From NCBI RefSeq assembly GCF_012848175.1, contig NZ_CP051651.1, forward strand, positions 186,001-250,000: a DNA stretch of 64,000 nt. Direction: 5' to 3'. Shown here in pieces: positions 36,356 through 44,289 of the stretch (position 1 is the stretch's first letter; each line of letters starts with the position of its first letter). This DNA comes from Xanthomonas campestris pv. badrii (lineage in GTDB: Bacteria > Pseudomonadota > Gammaproteobacteria > Xanthomonadales > Xanthomonadaceae). The position numbers and the translations under genes were made by a program. The notes beneath the pieces are model-generated. The model was not told where the DNA came from. It ran no database searches and saw nothing but the letters and a program-made list of their open reading frames with translations.

Positions 36356-36775
36356 CTAGGCTTCGGCGAAGTGCGGCACGATCGGCGCGTCGCCCTGCGC
36401 GCTCTGTTCGATCACCTTGCGCTGCATCGCCGCCAGATAGGCGTCCAGCTCCTCGGTGGAGGCGAACACATCGCTCAGCGGCACTGCCTTGACCATGTCG
36501 AAGACCTTGCGGATCTGTGGTTGCGGGTGCGACACCAGCACCTTGCCCTGACGCGTGGCCAGCGCCTTGCGCGCCTTGAAGATGCTGCGAATGCCGGCGC
36601 TGGAGATGTATTCCAGTGCGGCCAGGTCCAGCACCAGGGTGGTGATGCGGGTGCCCAGCAACGGCGACAGCGCCGCGTCCAGGTCCTGGTAGGTATGGGT
36701 GTCCAGCCGCCCGGTCAGGATGACGCGTTGACGGGTGTCTTGTGGCGGGTCGATCTGAATGGCGAGCGTGGTCAT
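36356..36775 (-). CDS. STAS-domain anti-sigma factor antagonist
   Basis: A 139-residue SpoIIAA/RsbV-like protein with a ~30-residue C-terminal tail. The phosphorylatable Ser lies in ALEYISSAGIRSIFKARKAL (near residue 60), with the LTGRLDTHTYQDLDAAL strand-helix before it. Dephospho-STAS would bind the kinase partner encoded just upstream. The start overlaps the kinase stop by 4 bases (ATGA). It is the third part of a partner-switching module. Confidence 0.9.
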   Translation of the reverse strand: MTTLAIQIDPPQDTRQRVILTGRLDTHTYQDLDAALSPLLGTRITTLVLDLAALEYISSAGIRSIFKARKALATRQGKVLVSHPQPQIRKVFDMVKAVPLSDVFASTEELDAYLAAMQRKVIEQSAQGDAPIVPHFAEA

Positions 36776-37203
36776 GACAAAGCCTCGGGGACAGGGGCGT
36801 ACGGGTGCAGCAGGGTGATGCGCACGATGTTGTATGCACCATCGCGGCGGTAATCGATGTGATCGGCGAACTGATGCACCAGAAACAACCCTAGCCCGCC
36901 GATCTGCCTATCGTCGAGCTCGCCGGTCACATCGGGCATGGCGGCGCCGCAGGGGTCGAAGGCGGTGCCAGAGTCGTGCATCTCCAGCACCAGCGCCTGC
37001 GGGTCGAGCTGCAGCTGCAGGCGCAGCGGTTGCTCCGCGCACTGGCCGTGGGTGAGCGCATTGCAACCGAGCTCTTCCACGATCAGCCGCACCTGGCCGA
37101 TCCGTTCGGCATGCAGGCCTTCGCGCGTCAGCGAATCTTCCAGCGCGTCGTTGGCGCCGGCCAGTTGGGCCAGCGACGGGGCGATGGCCAGATCGAGCTT
37201 CAT
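36772..37203 (-). CDS. RsbW/SpoIIAB-like ATP-binding anti-sigma kinase
   Basis: A 143-residue GHKL ATPase. The N-box QVRLIVEELGCNALTHG and G1 box VLEMHDSGTAFDP are followed by GGLGLFLVHQFADHIDYRR. It should phosphorylate the STAS protein and bind another target (sigma factor or effector) not seen nearby. The start overlaps the phosphatase stop by 4 bases and the stop overlaps the STAS start by 4, so the three genes are tightly coupled. Confidence 0.9.
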   Translation of the reverse strand: MKLDLAIAPSLAQLAGANDALEDSLTREGLHAERIGQVRLIVEELGCNALTHGQCAEQPLRLQLQLDPQALVLEMHDSGTAFDPCGAAMPDVTGELDDRQIGGLGLFLVHQFADHIDYRRDGAYNIVRITLLHPYAPVPEALS

Positions 37204-39320
37204 GGGGTCGTTGCCTTTCCGGGACGTTCCCGGCCAGCCTCTGCCACCCGTCCAGCATGCTCCTGCCGCAGCCGGATCGCCAGCAGGGTGATGTCGTCGT
37301 AGGGGTCGGCCTTGCCGGTGAAGTGGGCGATGTTGGCAATCACCGCCTTGCATTGCGCCGCCGCGCTGCGGCGTGGCCGCAATGCGCCGATCAGGCGCTC
37401 CAGCCCATAGCTGGCGCCATGCTCGTCCATCGCCTCGGTCACCCCGTCGGTATAGCCCAGCAGGGTCTGCCCAGCGCTCATGCGCCCCTGCAGCACCGGG
37501 TACGCCACCTGTGGCTCGATCCCCAGCGGGGCGCCGGTTTCCAGCGGCAACGGGTAGGCCTTGCCATCGATATCGATCAACAGCGGCGGCTCGTGCCCGG
37601 CGCTGGCCAGCCAGTAGTCGCCGCTCACCACATTGATCAGCCCGCACAGCACGGTGGCGAACATGCAGGTGTCGTTGTTTTCGGCCAGGCGGGTGGAAGC
37701 GGCGATCAGGATGCCGTCCGGGCGCGTGTGCCGGCGCGCGGCGATTTCCAGCACGCTCACCGCGCGCGCCATGAACAGCGCCGCCGGCACGCCCTTGTCG
37801 GAGACATCGCCCACCACGAACCACAACAGGCCCGGCTCGGTCTCGAAGAAATGGTAGAAATCGCCGCCCACCGCCTTGGCCGGCTCCAGCCAGGCGCAGG
37901 TTTCCAGGTGCGAGCTGGCACGGTCGAAGGTGCGCCCGGACGGCAGCATCGCCTGCTGGATCTCGCGCGCAATCTGCAACTCGCTGTGCATGCGCTCGCG
38001 CGCGGCGGTCATCTCGCCGATCTCGGCAATATGGTGGCGGATCGCATCGCGTGCGCTATCGAAGGCGCGCGCCATCACCCCCACTTCGTCATCGCGTTCG
38101 ATGTGCCGCAACGGGTATTCGAATTCGCCGCGCCGGAAATGCTCGGCGGTGTCGGTCAACTCTTCGATCGGCCGTGTCAGCGAGCGGGTGATCCGCCGCA
38201 TCAGCCACCACCACACCACCGCCCCCAGCAAGGCCGCTACCGCCACCCAGGTCGCCAGCCAGTTCAGGCCCGACAGTACATAGGCTTCGGAGGCAGACAA
38301 CACGAAGGTCCAGCCACTATGCCCCACCGCCGCGCTATGGGTCAGAAAGCGCTCGCCATCGGGCGCGGTGTGCGAAAACGAGATCGGCTGGCCCGCTGCC
38401 ACCGCGCGTTGCAACGGCCGCAGATCCGGCCGCGAGCGTGTGACATAACCGTCCAGCGTGCGACGCAGGTTGAGCGCCGGGTCCGGGCTGAGCACCAGCA
38501 TGCCTTCGGGCGACAGCAGCATCGGCTGGATGCCGATATCGCGCGGCAGCTGGTCGATGATCTCGCGCAGATGCTGCAGCGGCAGGTCCACGCTCACCAT
38601 GCCCACCGGCGCCGCGTCCGGCGCATCGCCGGGCCGCCGCAAGGGCAGGTTGTAGCTGGTGTACAGCGCGTTGCCGCCATTGCTGTTGAGATACGGCTCG
38701 GACCACCACGCCCGGCCATCGCGCTGGGTGCGCTGGTACCACGGCATCGCGCGGTAGTCGTAGCCCACCTCCAGCGCAGAGCGCTCCACGATGCGCGTGC
38801 CATCGCGGTGCACGTTCCAGACAAAACCGGCGTCGCTGGCCTTCTGCGTGCGTGGTTCGATGATCAGGCGCGCCGCACCGATATCCAGGTCGCCGCTGAG
38901 CGTGGCCAGCAGCAGTGCGCGCAAGTTGAATGGTTGCAGCCCCACCGCGCTGCTGCTGGCCGCCAGCGTGCGTCCGCTCACCTGTACCGAATCCAGCATC
39001 GCCGCCAGGCTGCGCGCCGTCTGTTCGGTCAGCCCGTCCACCTCAATACGTGCCGCCTCCACCAGCTCCGCGCGCGCACCCAGGTAGAACACCGTGCCCA
39101 GCACCGTGAGCAACACCACCAGCAGCGCGGTGGCGGCCAGCAGCACCCGCACGCGCAGGCTGTTGCGCCAGTGCACGCGCGGGGTGACCGGTACTGGCGG
39201 GGCGCTGGCCTCGGGGCGGGCGACGGAGATGACGATGACACGCGCTCCCTGGCGGCTGGTACTGCCGATCATGGCACTTTTGCCCCGCGCAGCAAGGTAT
39301 GCAAGCGGCCTCGTCCTCAT
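37200..39320 (-). CDS. Membrane sensor PP2C (SpoIIE/RsbU-like) phosphatase
   Basis: A 706-residue sensor phosphatase. One membrane helix lies at about 54-78, a periplasmic dCache-like domain at about 85-345 (YDYRAMPWYQRTQRDGRAWWSEPYL, GMVSVDLPLQHLREII), a second helix at about 352-375, a HAMP domain (RITRSLTRPIEELTDTAEHFRRGE), a short coiled linker (ELQIAREIQQAMLPSG) and the PP2C domain. Metal-binding Asp residues are in AVGGDFYHFF, VGDVSDKGVPAALFMA, GYTDGVTEA and DPYDDITLLAIR. It should dephosphorylate the STAS protein in response to a periplasmic signal. The ATG at 39320 has GAGGAGC upstream. Only ~70 bases separate it from the divergent immunity gene. Confidence 0.92.
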   Translation of the reverse strand: MRTRPLAYLAARGKSAMIGSTSRQGARVIVISVARPEASAPPVPVTPRVHWRNSLRVRVLLAATALLVVLLTVLGTVFYLGARAELVEAARIEVDGLTEQTARSLAAMLDSVQVSGRTLAASSSAVGLQPFNLRALLLATLSGDLDIGAARLIIEPRTQKASDAGFVWNVHRDGTRIVERSALEVGYDYRAMPWYQRTQRDGRAWWSEPYLNSNGGNALYTSYNLPLRRPGDAPDAAPVGMVSVDLPLQHLREIIDQLPRDIGIQPMLLSPEGMLVLSPDPALNLRRTLDGYVTRSRPDLRPLQRAVAAGQPISFSHTAPDGERFLTHSAAVGHSGWTFVLSASEAYVLSGLNWLATWVAVAALLGAVVWWWLMRRITRSLTRPIEELTDTAEHFRRGEFEYPLRHIERDDEVGVMARAFDSARDAIRHHIAEIGEMTAARERMHSELQIAREIQQAMLPSGRTFDRASSHLETCAWLEPAKAVGGDFYHFFETEPGLLWFVVGDVSDKGVPAALFMARAVSVLEIAARRHTRPDGILIAASTRLAENNDTCMFATVLCGLINVVSGDYWLASAGHEPPLLIDIDGKAYPLPLETGAPLGIEPQVAYPVLQGRMSAGQTLLGYTDGVTEAMDEHGASYGLERLIGALRPRRSAAAQCKAVIANIAHFTGKADPYDDITLLAIRLRQEHAGRVAEAGRERPGKATTP

Positions 39321-39388
39321 CTGCTCCTCATTGACCCTGCGGGCCCAGCCGCACTAGATTGGCGGCCCAACTGCCACGGAGGCCGGCC

Positions 39389-40057
39389 TTGCGCCAGATT
39401 CTTGTTCCGAGCCTGCTGGCCCTTTTTTGCACGGCCTGCAGCCCCCCGGAGACCAGCATGAACCAGACCTCATCCCCCGCCGCCGAGGCTGTCGCTAAAG
39501 CCGATGTCGATGCCGGCGGCCGCGGCCTGGCCAAGCTCAATCCCAGTCCGCGCAAAGCCTTCGAGGTCACCCTTACCTTGAAGGACGCACCGGGCGCCTT
39601 CGGCCTTGTGCAAGGTGCGGCGCAGTACGACGTCAGCAACGAAGCCGAGTGCGGCAAGATCCAGCCGGAGACCGGCACTGCGGGCCGCATCACCAGCCAG
39701 GAAGACTTTGCGCTGAAGAAGGTGTCCGATACCGAATATCGCGGCACCGTCTATCTGGATCTGATGCAGGACGAAGACTATTACGGCCGCGGCGTCTGCC
39801 ATTGGGAATTCAGTGGCGCCAGCGTGCTGCTCAAGGCAACCGGTGCGGAAGAGGAAACCCGCTTCCTGTCGTTTATCGAAGCCAAGACGGTGACTGCGCA
39901 GCAGGCGTTGACGAAGTATTACTGGGCCAAGGGTTACCCGCGCTCGGAATCGAAGAGTTTTCCGGACACGGGCGAGCTCAGTGCCGAGCAATTCAAACCC
40001 GATATTCGCGATGAGCTGTTCACCATCACACTGGCTGCCAAGGAAGTTGCGCCATGA
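39389..40057 (+). CDS. T4SS-effector immunity lipoprotein (X-Tfi-type)
   Basis: A 222-residue lipoprotein. From a TTG at 39389, with GGAGG 7 bases upstream, it reads RQILVPSLLALFCTACSPPE, a clean lipoprotein signal (Cys near residue 17). No ATG lies before the lipobox; an earlier TTG at 39359 would add 10 residues. The mature part has DVDAGGRGLAKLNPSPRKAFEVTLTLKDAPGAFGLV and AECGKIQPETGTAGRIT, with no recognised enzyme motif. Its stop overlaps the lipase effector start (ATGA). In X. citri the equivalent pair (XAC0573/XAC0574, from memory) is an immunity protein with its lipase, so this should protect the cell from the toxin in the periplasm. Confidence 0.75.
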   Translation: MRQILVPSLLALFCTACSPPETSMNQTSSPAAEAVAKADVDAGGRGLAKLNPSPRKAFEVTLTLKDAPGAFGLVQGAAQYDVSNEAECGKIQPETGTAGRITSQEDFALKKVSDTEYRGTVYLDLMQDEDYYGRGVCHWEFSGASVLLKATGAEEETRFLSFIEAKTVTAQQALTKYYWAKGYPRSESKSFPDTGELSAEQFKPDIRDELFTITLAAKEVAP

Positions 40058-41376
40058 CCGTCCCTTCTCAGCAATACGCAGGCTTGTCCGAGGATGTCTA
40101 CAAGGATCGTGCCGTTGGACGGCGTGCGCCGGGGCAGGAAGAAATCGTCACGATCGAGGGGCAGCGTTACGCCGTTCTCGATCATGTCAACAACAAGGCC
40201 AACGGCTATCAGGGCACGATCTATCGGCGTGAAGGGACCGGCGAAATCGTGGTTGCGCATCGCGGCACCGAGGGCGCGGTCAACGACATTCTCACCGACG
40301 CATCCATGGTCACCTCGCGGACCAACCCGCAGGCCGCCGATGCACTGGCATTGACGAAGAGTGCTTTGGATATCGCCAAGGACGTTGGCAATCGAACCGG
40401 GCATCAGCCGCAAGTCACCGTCACCGGCCACTCTCTCGGCGGCGCGCTTGCGCAGATCTCCGCACACCACTACGACCTCAAGGGCGAGACCTTCAACGCC
40501 TATGGCGCAGCCAGCCTGAGTTACCGCATTCCCGAAGGCGGCAACAGCGTGATCAACCACGTGATGGCGTCAGACCCGGTCAGCGCGGCGTCACCGCACT
40601 TCGGGCAGGTACGCATCTACGCCAAGCCCGGCGAAATTTCCACCTTGAGTGCGACCGGTTACAGCAACAGCAAGGCCAATTTCCTGATTCCAGACGATCC
40701 GCTCGTGGCTGCGGGGGCATCGTTGGGTGCGCACAAGCTGGGCAATTTCCTGGGCGAGCAGTCCGCGCTGAAGGACCCCAACGCGCGCCCGCTCGCCGAA
40801 CAGAACGCGCGGATGATCGACGAATACCGCAGCGATGTGAATGGGCTGCGCACCGGCACCACCATCCTGACGCGCAGTGCTCCCGGCCTTGGGCAGGATC
40901 TGATCGATGCCGTCCGCGGCCCACTCGCACCAGGCGAGCCGGCCAGGCGCGATGCGCGTGAGCATGGTAACGACCACACATCGTTGCGCATCGACCAGCC
41001 GGGGCACCTGGGCAACTCACTATTTCAGGACGCCCAGCGCGGTGTGCATGCGCAAGATGCCCGCGCCGGCCGCACCCCGGACCAGCACAGCGCGCAGCTG
41101 GCGGGCAGCCTGGCATCGGAGATGCACGCCGCTGGTGGCCAGCGCATCGATGCGGTGATGATGAGCCCGGACGCCGCGCGTACCTTCGCCGTGCAGGGGC
41201 GCGCCGAAGATCCCGGGCAGCTGCGCGTGAGCGTGGACACCATGACGGCCATCAATACCCCGCTCGAGCAGAGCAGCCAGCGTGTAGCCGACAATGCCGC
41301 ACGTCAGTCGGTGGCGCTGGAGCAACAGCAGGCACAGACCCAGCAACAGCAGCAGGGTGCACGCGCAATGGGCTGA
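40054..41376 (+). CDS. Antibacterial T4SS lipase effector with XVIPCD domain (X-Tfe)
   Basis: A 440-residue effector. The N-terminal ~290 residues are a class 3 lipase: GEIVVAHRGTEGAVNDILTDA, then the nucleophile elbow VTVTGHSLGGALAQ with Ser127, and MASDPVSAASPH (probable catalytic Asp). The C-terminal ~130 residues match the XVIPCD secretion domain recognised by VirD4 of the Xanthomonas bacterial-killing T4SS: ARAGRTPDQHSAQLAGSLAS, QRIDAVMMSPDAARTFAVQG and DPGQLRVSVDTMTAINTPLEQSS, ending in a Gln-rich tail. It should attack phospholipids of rival bacteria after contact-dependent delivery. The start overlaps the immunity gene by 4 bases. Confidence 0.88.
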   Translation: MTVPSQQYAGLSEDVYKDRAVGRRAPGQEEIVTIEGQRYAVLDHVNNKANGYQGTIYRREGTGEIVVAHRGTEGAVNDILTDASMVTSRTNPQAADALALTKSALDIAKDVGNRTGHQPQVTVTGHSLGGALAQISAHHYDLKGETFNAYGAASLSYRIPEGGNSVINHVMASDPVSAASPHFGQVRIYAKPGEISTLSATGYSNSKANFLIPDDPLVAAGASLGAHKLGNFLGEQSALKDPNARPLAEQNARMIDEYRSDVNGLRTGTTILTRSAPGLGQDLIDAVRGPLAPGEPARRDAREHGNDHTSLRIDQPGHLGNSLFQDAQRGVHAQDARAGRTPDQHSAQLAGSLASEMHAAGGQRIDAVMMSPDAARTFAVQGRAEDPGQLRVSVDTMTAINTPLEQSSQRVADNAARQSVALEQQQAQTQQQQQGARAMG

Positions 41377-41785
41377 GGCAGCCGTAGCGATCGAGTTGGG
41401 TCGTCTTTGCAGTCCTCTGCCAGGTCGTCATGGTGTATTCCGGCCATTGCGTTCCGCCATCAGCTACAAGAGAACGCCGGCCAGCCCGGCGTTTTTTTTT
41501 ATTCGATCGCGCAGTCATGCGCAGGTTTCCTGCTGCGCCCGCACAACCGTGTGGTGACGGAACTACTACCCGGCCAGCATTTTCCTATGCCGAGATATGC
41601 CGCAAGAGTGGCGCACCTATAGCGACCTCAAGCGCGTTGCGGCGCCGTGTTTGAATCGCCACCGGTTTGCGGCGAGGCAGGGCAGGCAGGATCCAGTGCT
41701 TGCAGCGCCGCAGACGCGTAATGGGATCTGGGAGGCCCCGCCCGGGCGCCATCTGGCGCGACATCCATCGATCAACGGAGCATTC
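41377..41785. other. Intergenic, X-Tfe / galactanase
   Basis: A 409-base gap. It holds the effector operon terminator (41473-41500) and the galactanase leader with CGGAG at 41776-41780. No other gene is supported and no PIP box was found. Confidence 0.5.
41473..41500 (+). terminator. Terminator of the X-Tfi/X-Tfe operon
   Basis: An 8-bp stem AACGCCGG / CCGGCGTT with a 5-base loop, followed by nine T residues, 96 bases after the effector stop. It is a clear intrinsic terminator. Confidence 0.85.
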
Positions 41786-42799
41786 ATGAGCGTTTTTCAA
41801 TCCGGCTACGGCCGCGTGCTGTTGGTGTTGCTGCTGTCTGTCCTCAGTGCCGGCGCCTACGCCCAGGGCATTGCCAAAGGCGCCGATGTCAGCTGGCTCA
41901 ATCAACAGGCGGCGAACAACCCGCCGCAGGTGTTTCGCGATGCCTCAAACAAGACCACCGACTTCATCAAGCTGTTCAAGGATGTCGGCGGCAACGCCAT
42001 TCGCCTGCGCGTATGGGTCAACCCCTCCGGCGGCTGGAACGATGGCCGCGACACTCTCGATAAGGCCAAGCGCGCCGCCGCGCAGGGCATGCGCATCATG
42101 ATCGACTTCCACTACAGCGACAGCTGGGCCGACCCGGGCAAGCAGACCAAGCCGGCCGCCTGGGCCGGGCACAGCGTGGCCCAGCTCAACACCGATGTGT
42201 ACAGCCATACCCAGGGCATCCTCAAATACCTCAAGGACAACGGCGTCACCGTCACCTGGGTGCAGGTGGGCAACGAGATCAACAGCGGCATGTTGTGGAA
42301 CGAGGGCAAGACGCCCAACTTCGCCACCCTTGGCCAGTTCATCAACAGCGGCTACAACGCCACCAAGGCGGTGTACCCCAACGCCAAGGTCGTCGTGCAT
42401 CTGGCCAATGGCTACGACAACGCCAACTTCCGCTGGTTCTTCGACAACCTGCGCTCGGCCGGCGGCAAGTGGGATGTCATCGGCATGTCGCATTACCCGC
42501 CCGTCGGCAGCTGGCAGGATTACAACAGCCGCCTGGACACCAACATGCGCGACATGATTGCGCGCTACGGCAGCGACGTGGTGGTGGCCGAGGTCGGCAT
42601 GGATTGGCAGCAGGCCGCCACCACCCGCGCCATGCTCAGCAACCTGCTCAGCCGCAGCGACGCCATCAACAAGACCCACAGCAAGCAGGTGCTCGGCGTG
42701 TTCTATTGGGAGCCCAACGCCTACCCGGGCTGGCAGGGTTACACCATGGGCGCGGTCAACAACAACGGCCAATTGACCGAAGCGTTGCAGGCGTTCTGA
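41786..42799 (+). CDS. galA: Arabinogalactan endo-beta-1,4-galactanase (GH53)
   Basis: A 337-residue secreted glycoside hydrolase family 53 enzyme that cuts beta-1,4-galactan side chains of pectin. The signal peptide is residues 1-26 (AGAYA|QG). GH53 features are GADVSWLNQQ, NAIRLRVWVNPSGGWNDG, MRIMIDFHYSDSWADPGKQ, VTWVQVGNEINSGMLW (acid/base Glu), WDVIGMSHYPP and VVVAEVGMDW (nucleophile Glu). The ATG at 41786 follows CGGAG. It is a plausible plant cell-wall degradation factor, exported by Sec and then perhaps by the type II system. Confidence 0.93.
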   Translation: MSVFQSGYGRVLLVLLLSVLSAGAYAQGIAKGADVSWLNQQAANNPPQVFRDASNKTTDFIKLFKDVGGNAIRLRVWVNPSGGWNDGRDTLDKAKRAAAQGMRIMIDFHYSDSWADPGKQTKPAAWAGHSVAQLNTDVYSHTQGILKYLKDNGVTVTWVQVGNEINSGMLWNEGKTPNFATLGQFINSGYNATKAVYPNAKVVVHLANGYDNANFRWFFDNLRSAGGKWDVIGMSHYPPVGSWQDYNSRLDTNMRDMIARYGSDVVVAEVGMDWQQAATTRAMLSNLLSRSDAINKTHSKQVLGVFYWEPNAYPGWQGYTMGAVNNNGQLTEALQAF

Positions 42800-42860
42800 T
42801 TGGGGTTTGTTTGCCCGTTTTCCGCCCGCCGTCCCGATCCGTCCTGATGCGGGGGATCAA

Positions 42861-44042
42861 GCCCCTCTCCCCCCCGGGGCGAGCAGGCACGGCTTGCGCG
42901 CCACCGGCGCGCGTGCCTTGGAGCGCCCGCGCCGCAAGCGTGGGCCGGGGCGCGGAGCGGGGGTTGGGGTGAGGGTACGGGGCGAAGCCCTCTTGCACCC
43001 AAGACGCACGAGGCATCGCCCGTACCCTCATCCGCCCCTTTGGGGCACCTTCTCCCGGCGGGAGAAGGGAAGCAAGCACGGCACCCGACAGTCAGCGGTG
43101 AAAAGCCCCTCTCCTGCGGGAGAGGGGTTGGGGTGAGGGTACGGAGCGAAGCCCTCTTGCACCCAAGACGCACGAGGCTTCGCCCGCATCCTCATCCGCC
43201 CCTTTGGGGCACCTTCTCCCGGCGGGAGAAGGGAAGCAAGCACGGCACCCGACAGTCAGCGGCGAAAAGCCCCTCTCCTGCGGGAGAGGGGTTGGGGTGA
43301 GGGTGCGGGGCGAAGCCCTCTTGTACCCAAGACGCACGAGGCATCGCCCGTACCCTCATCCGCCCCTTTGGGGCACCTTCTCCCGGCGGGAGAAGGGAAG
43401 CAAGCACGGCACCCGACAGTCAGCGGCGAAAAGCCCCTCTCCTGCGGGAGAGGGGTTGGGGTGAGGGTACGGAGCGAAGCCCTCTTGCACCCAAGACGCA
43501 CGAGGCTTCGCCCGCATCCTCATCCGCCCCTTTGGGGCACCTTCTCCCGGCGGGAGAAGGGAAGCAAGCACGGCACCCGACAGTCAGCGGCGAAAAGCCC
43601 CTCTCCTGCGGGAGAGGGGTTGGGGTGAGGGTACGGGGAGAAGCCCTCTTGCACCCAAGACGCACGAGGCATCGCCCGTACCCTCATCCGCCCCTTTGGG
43701 GCACCTTCTCCCGGCGGGAGAAGGGAAGCAAGCACGGCACCCGACAGTCAGCGGCGAAAAGCCCCTCTCCTGCGGGAGAGGGGTTGGGGTGAGGGTACGG
43801 GGCGAAGCCCTCTTGCACCCAAAACGCACGAGGCATCGCCCGTACCCTCATCCGCCCCTTTGCGGCACCCTCTCCCGGCGGGAGAAGGGAAGCAAGCACG
43901 GCACCCGACAGTCAGCGGCGAAAAGCCCCTCTCCTGCGGGAGAGGGGTTGGGGTGAGGGTACGGAGCGAAGCCCTCGTGTAATCACAACTGCACGAGGGC
44001 TTCACCCGCACCCTCATCCGCCGGGCGGAGCACCGTCTCCCC
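42861..44042. repeat. Tandem array of a palindromic element, 164-bp period, seven copies
   Basis: Units start at 43106, 43270, 43434, 43598, 43762 and 43926, exactly 164 bases apart, plus a diverged first copy at 42861-43068. Each is a ~127-bp element (hairpin CCCCTCTCC-GGAGAGGGG; GGTTGGGGTGAGGGTAC; a loop TTGCACCCAAGACGCACGAGG; GTACCCTCATCCGCCCC; hairpin CCTTCTCCC-GGGAGAAGG) plus a 37-bp spacer (43233-43269 in the second copy). The first copy carries a ~75-bp GC-rich insert and the last diverges after 43975. Small open frames repeat through it in all directions, but they are by-products of the repeat. Confidence 0.92.
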
Positions 44043-44289
44043 CAATGAAGCAGGACAATGTCCCGATGAAAGAAGTGCGCATGCGGCGGCTCCGCCGCAT
44101 GCTGGCTCTCATCCTTTGGTCGTACACCGGCCGCGCCCGCTACGCCGGATCCTCGCACCCATGCATGACACCGTCCCATTCCATACGCCACCGTAGCGAG
44201 GAATGGCAAGAGGTGCGTGCGGTACACTTGGGGGTTCACGAATTCACGATGTCGACACACCCGCGGGGTGTGTCCCCCCGGGAGCGCTA
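44043..44289 (+). promoter_or_regulatory. aceE upstream region with two hairpins
   Basis: Two inverted repeats precede aceE: GCATGCGGCGG/CCGCCGCATGC (44079-44102, 2-base loop) and GACACACCC-GCG-GGGTGTGTC (44254-44274). The second stem ends 6 bases before the GGAG ribosome site (44280-44283). A promoter is expected in between (GGTACACTTG near 44221) but is not certain. Confidence 0.5.

Noticed and set aside
43028..43956. Series of 71-, 81- and 86-codon open frames at 164-bp steps on both strands
   Set aside because: They are by-products of the tandem repeat, with no ribosome sites and low-complexity content.
42861..44042. CRISPR array suggested by regular spacing of repeats
   Set aside because: The whole 164-bp unit repeats, spacers included. 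The spacers are the same in each unit and no cas genes are nearby.
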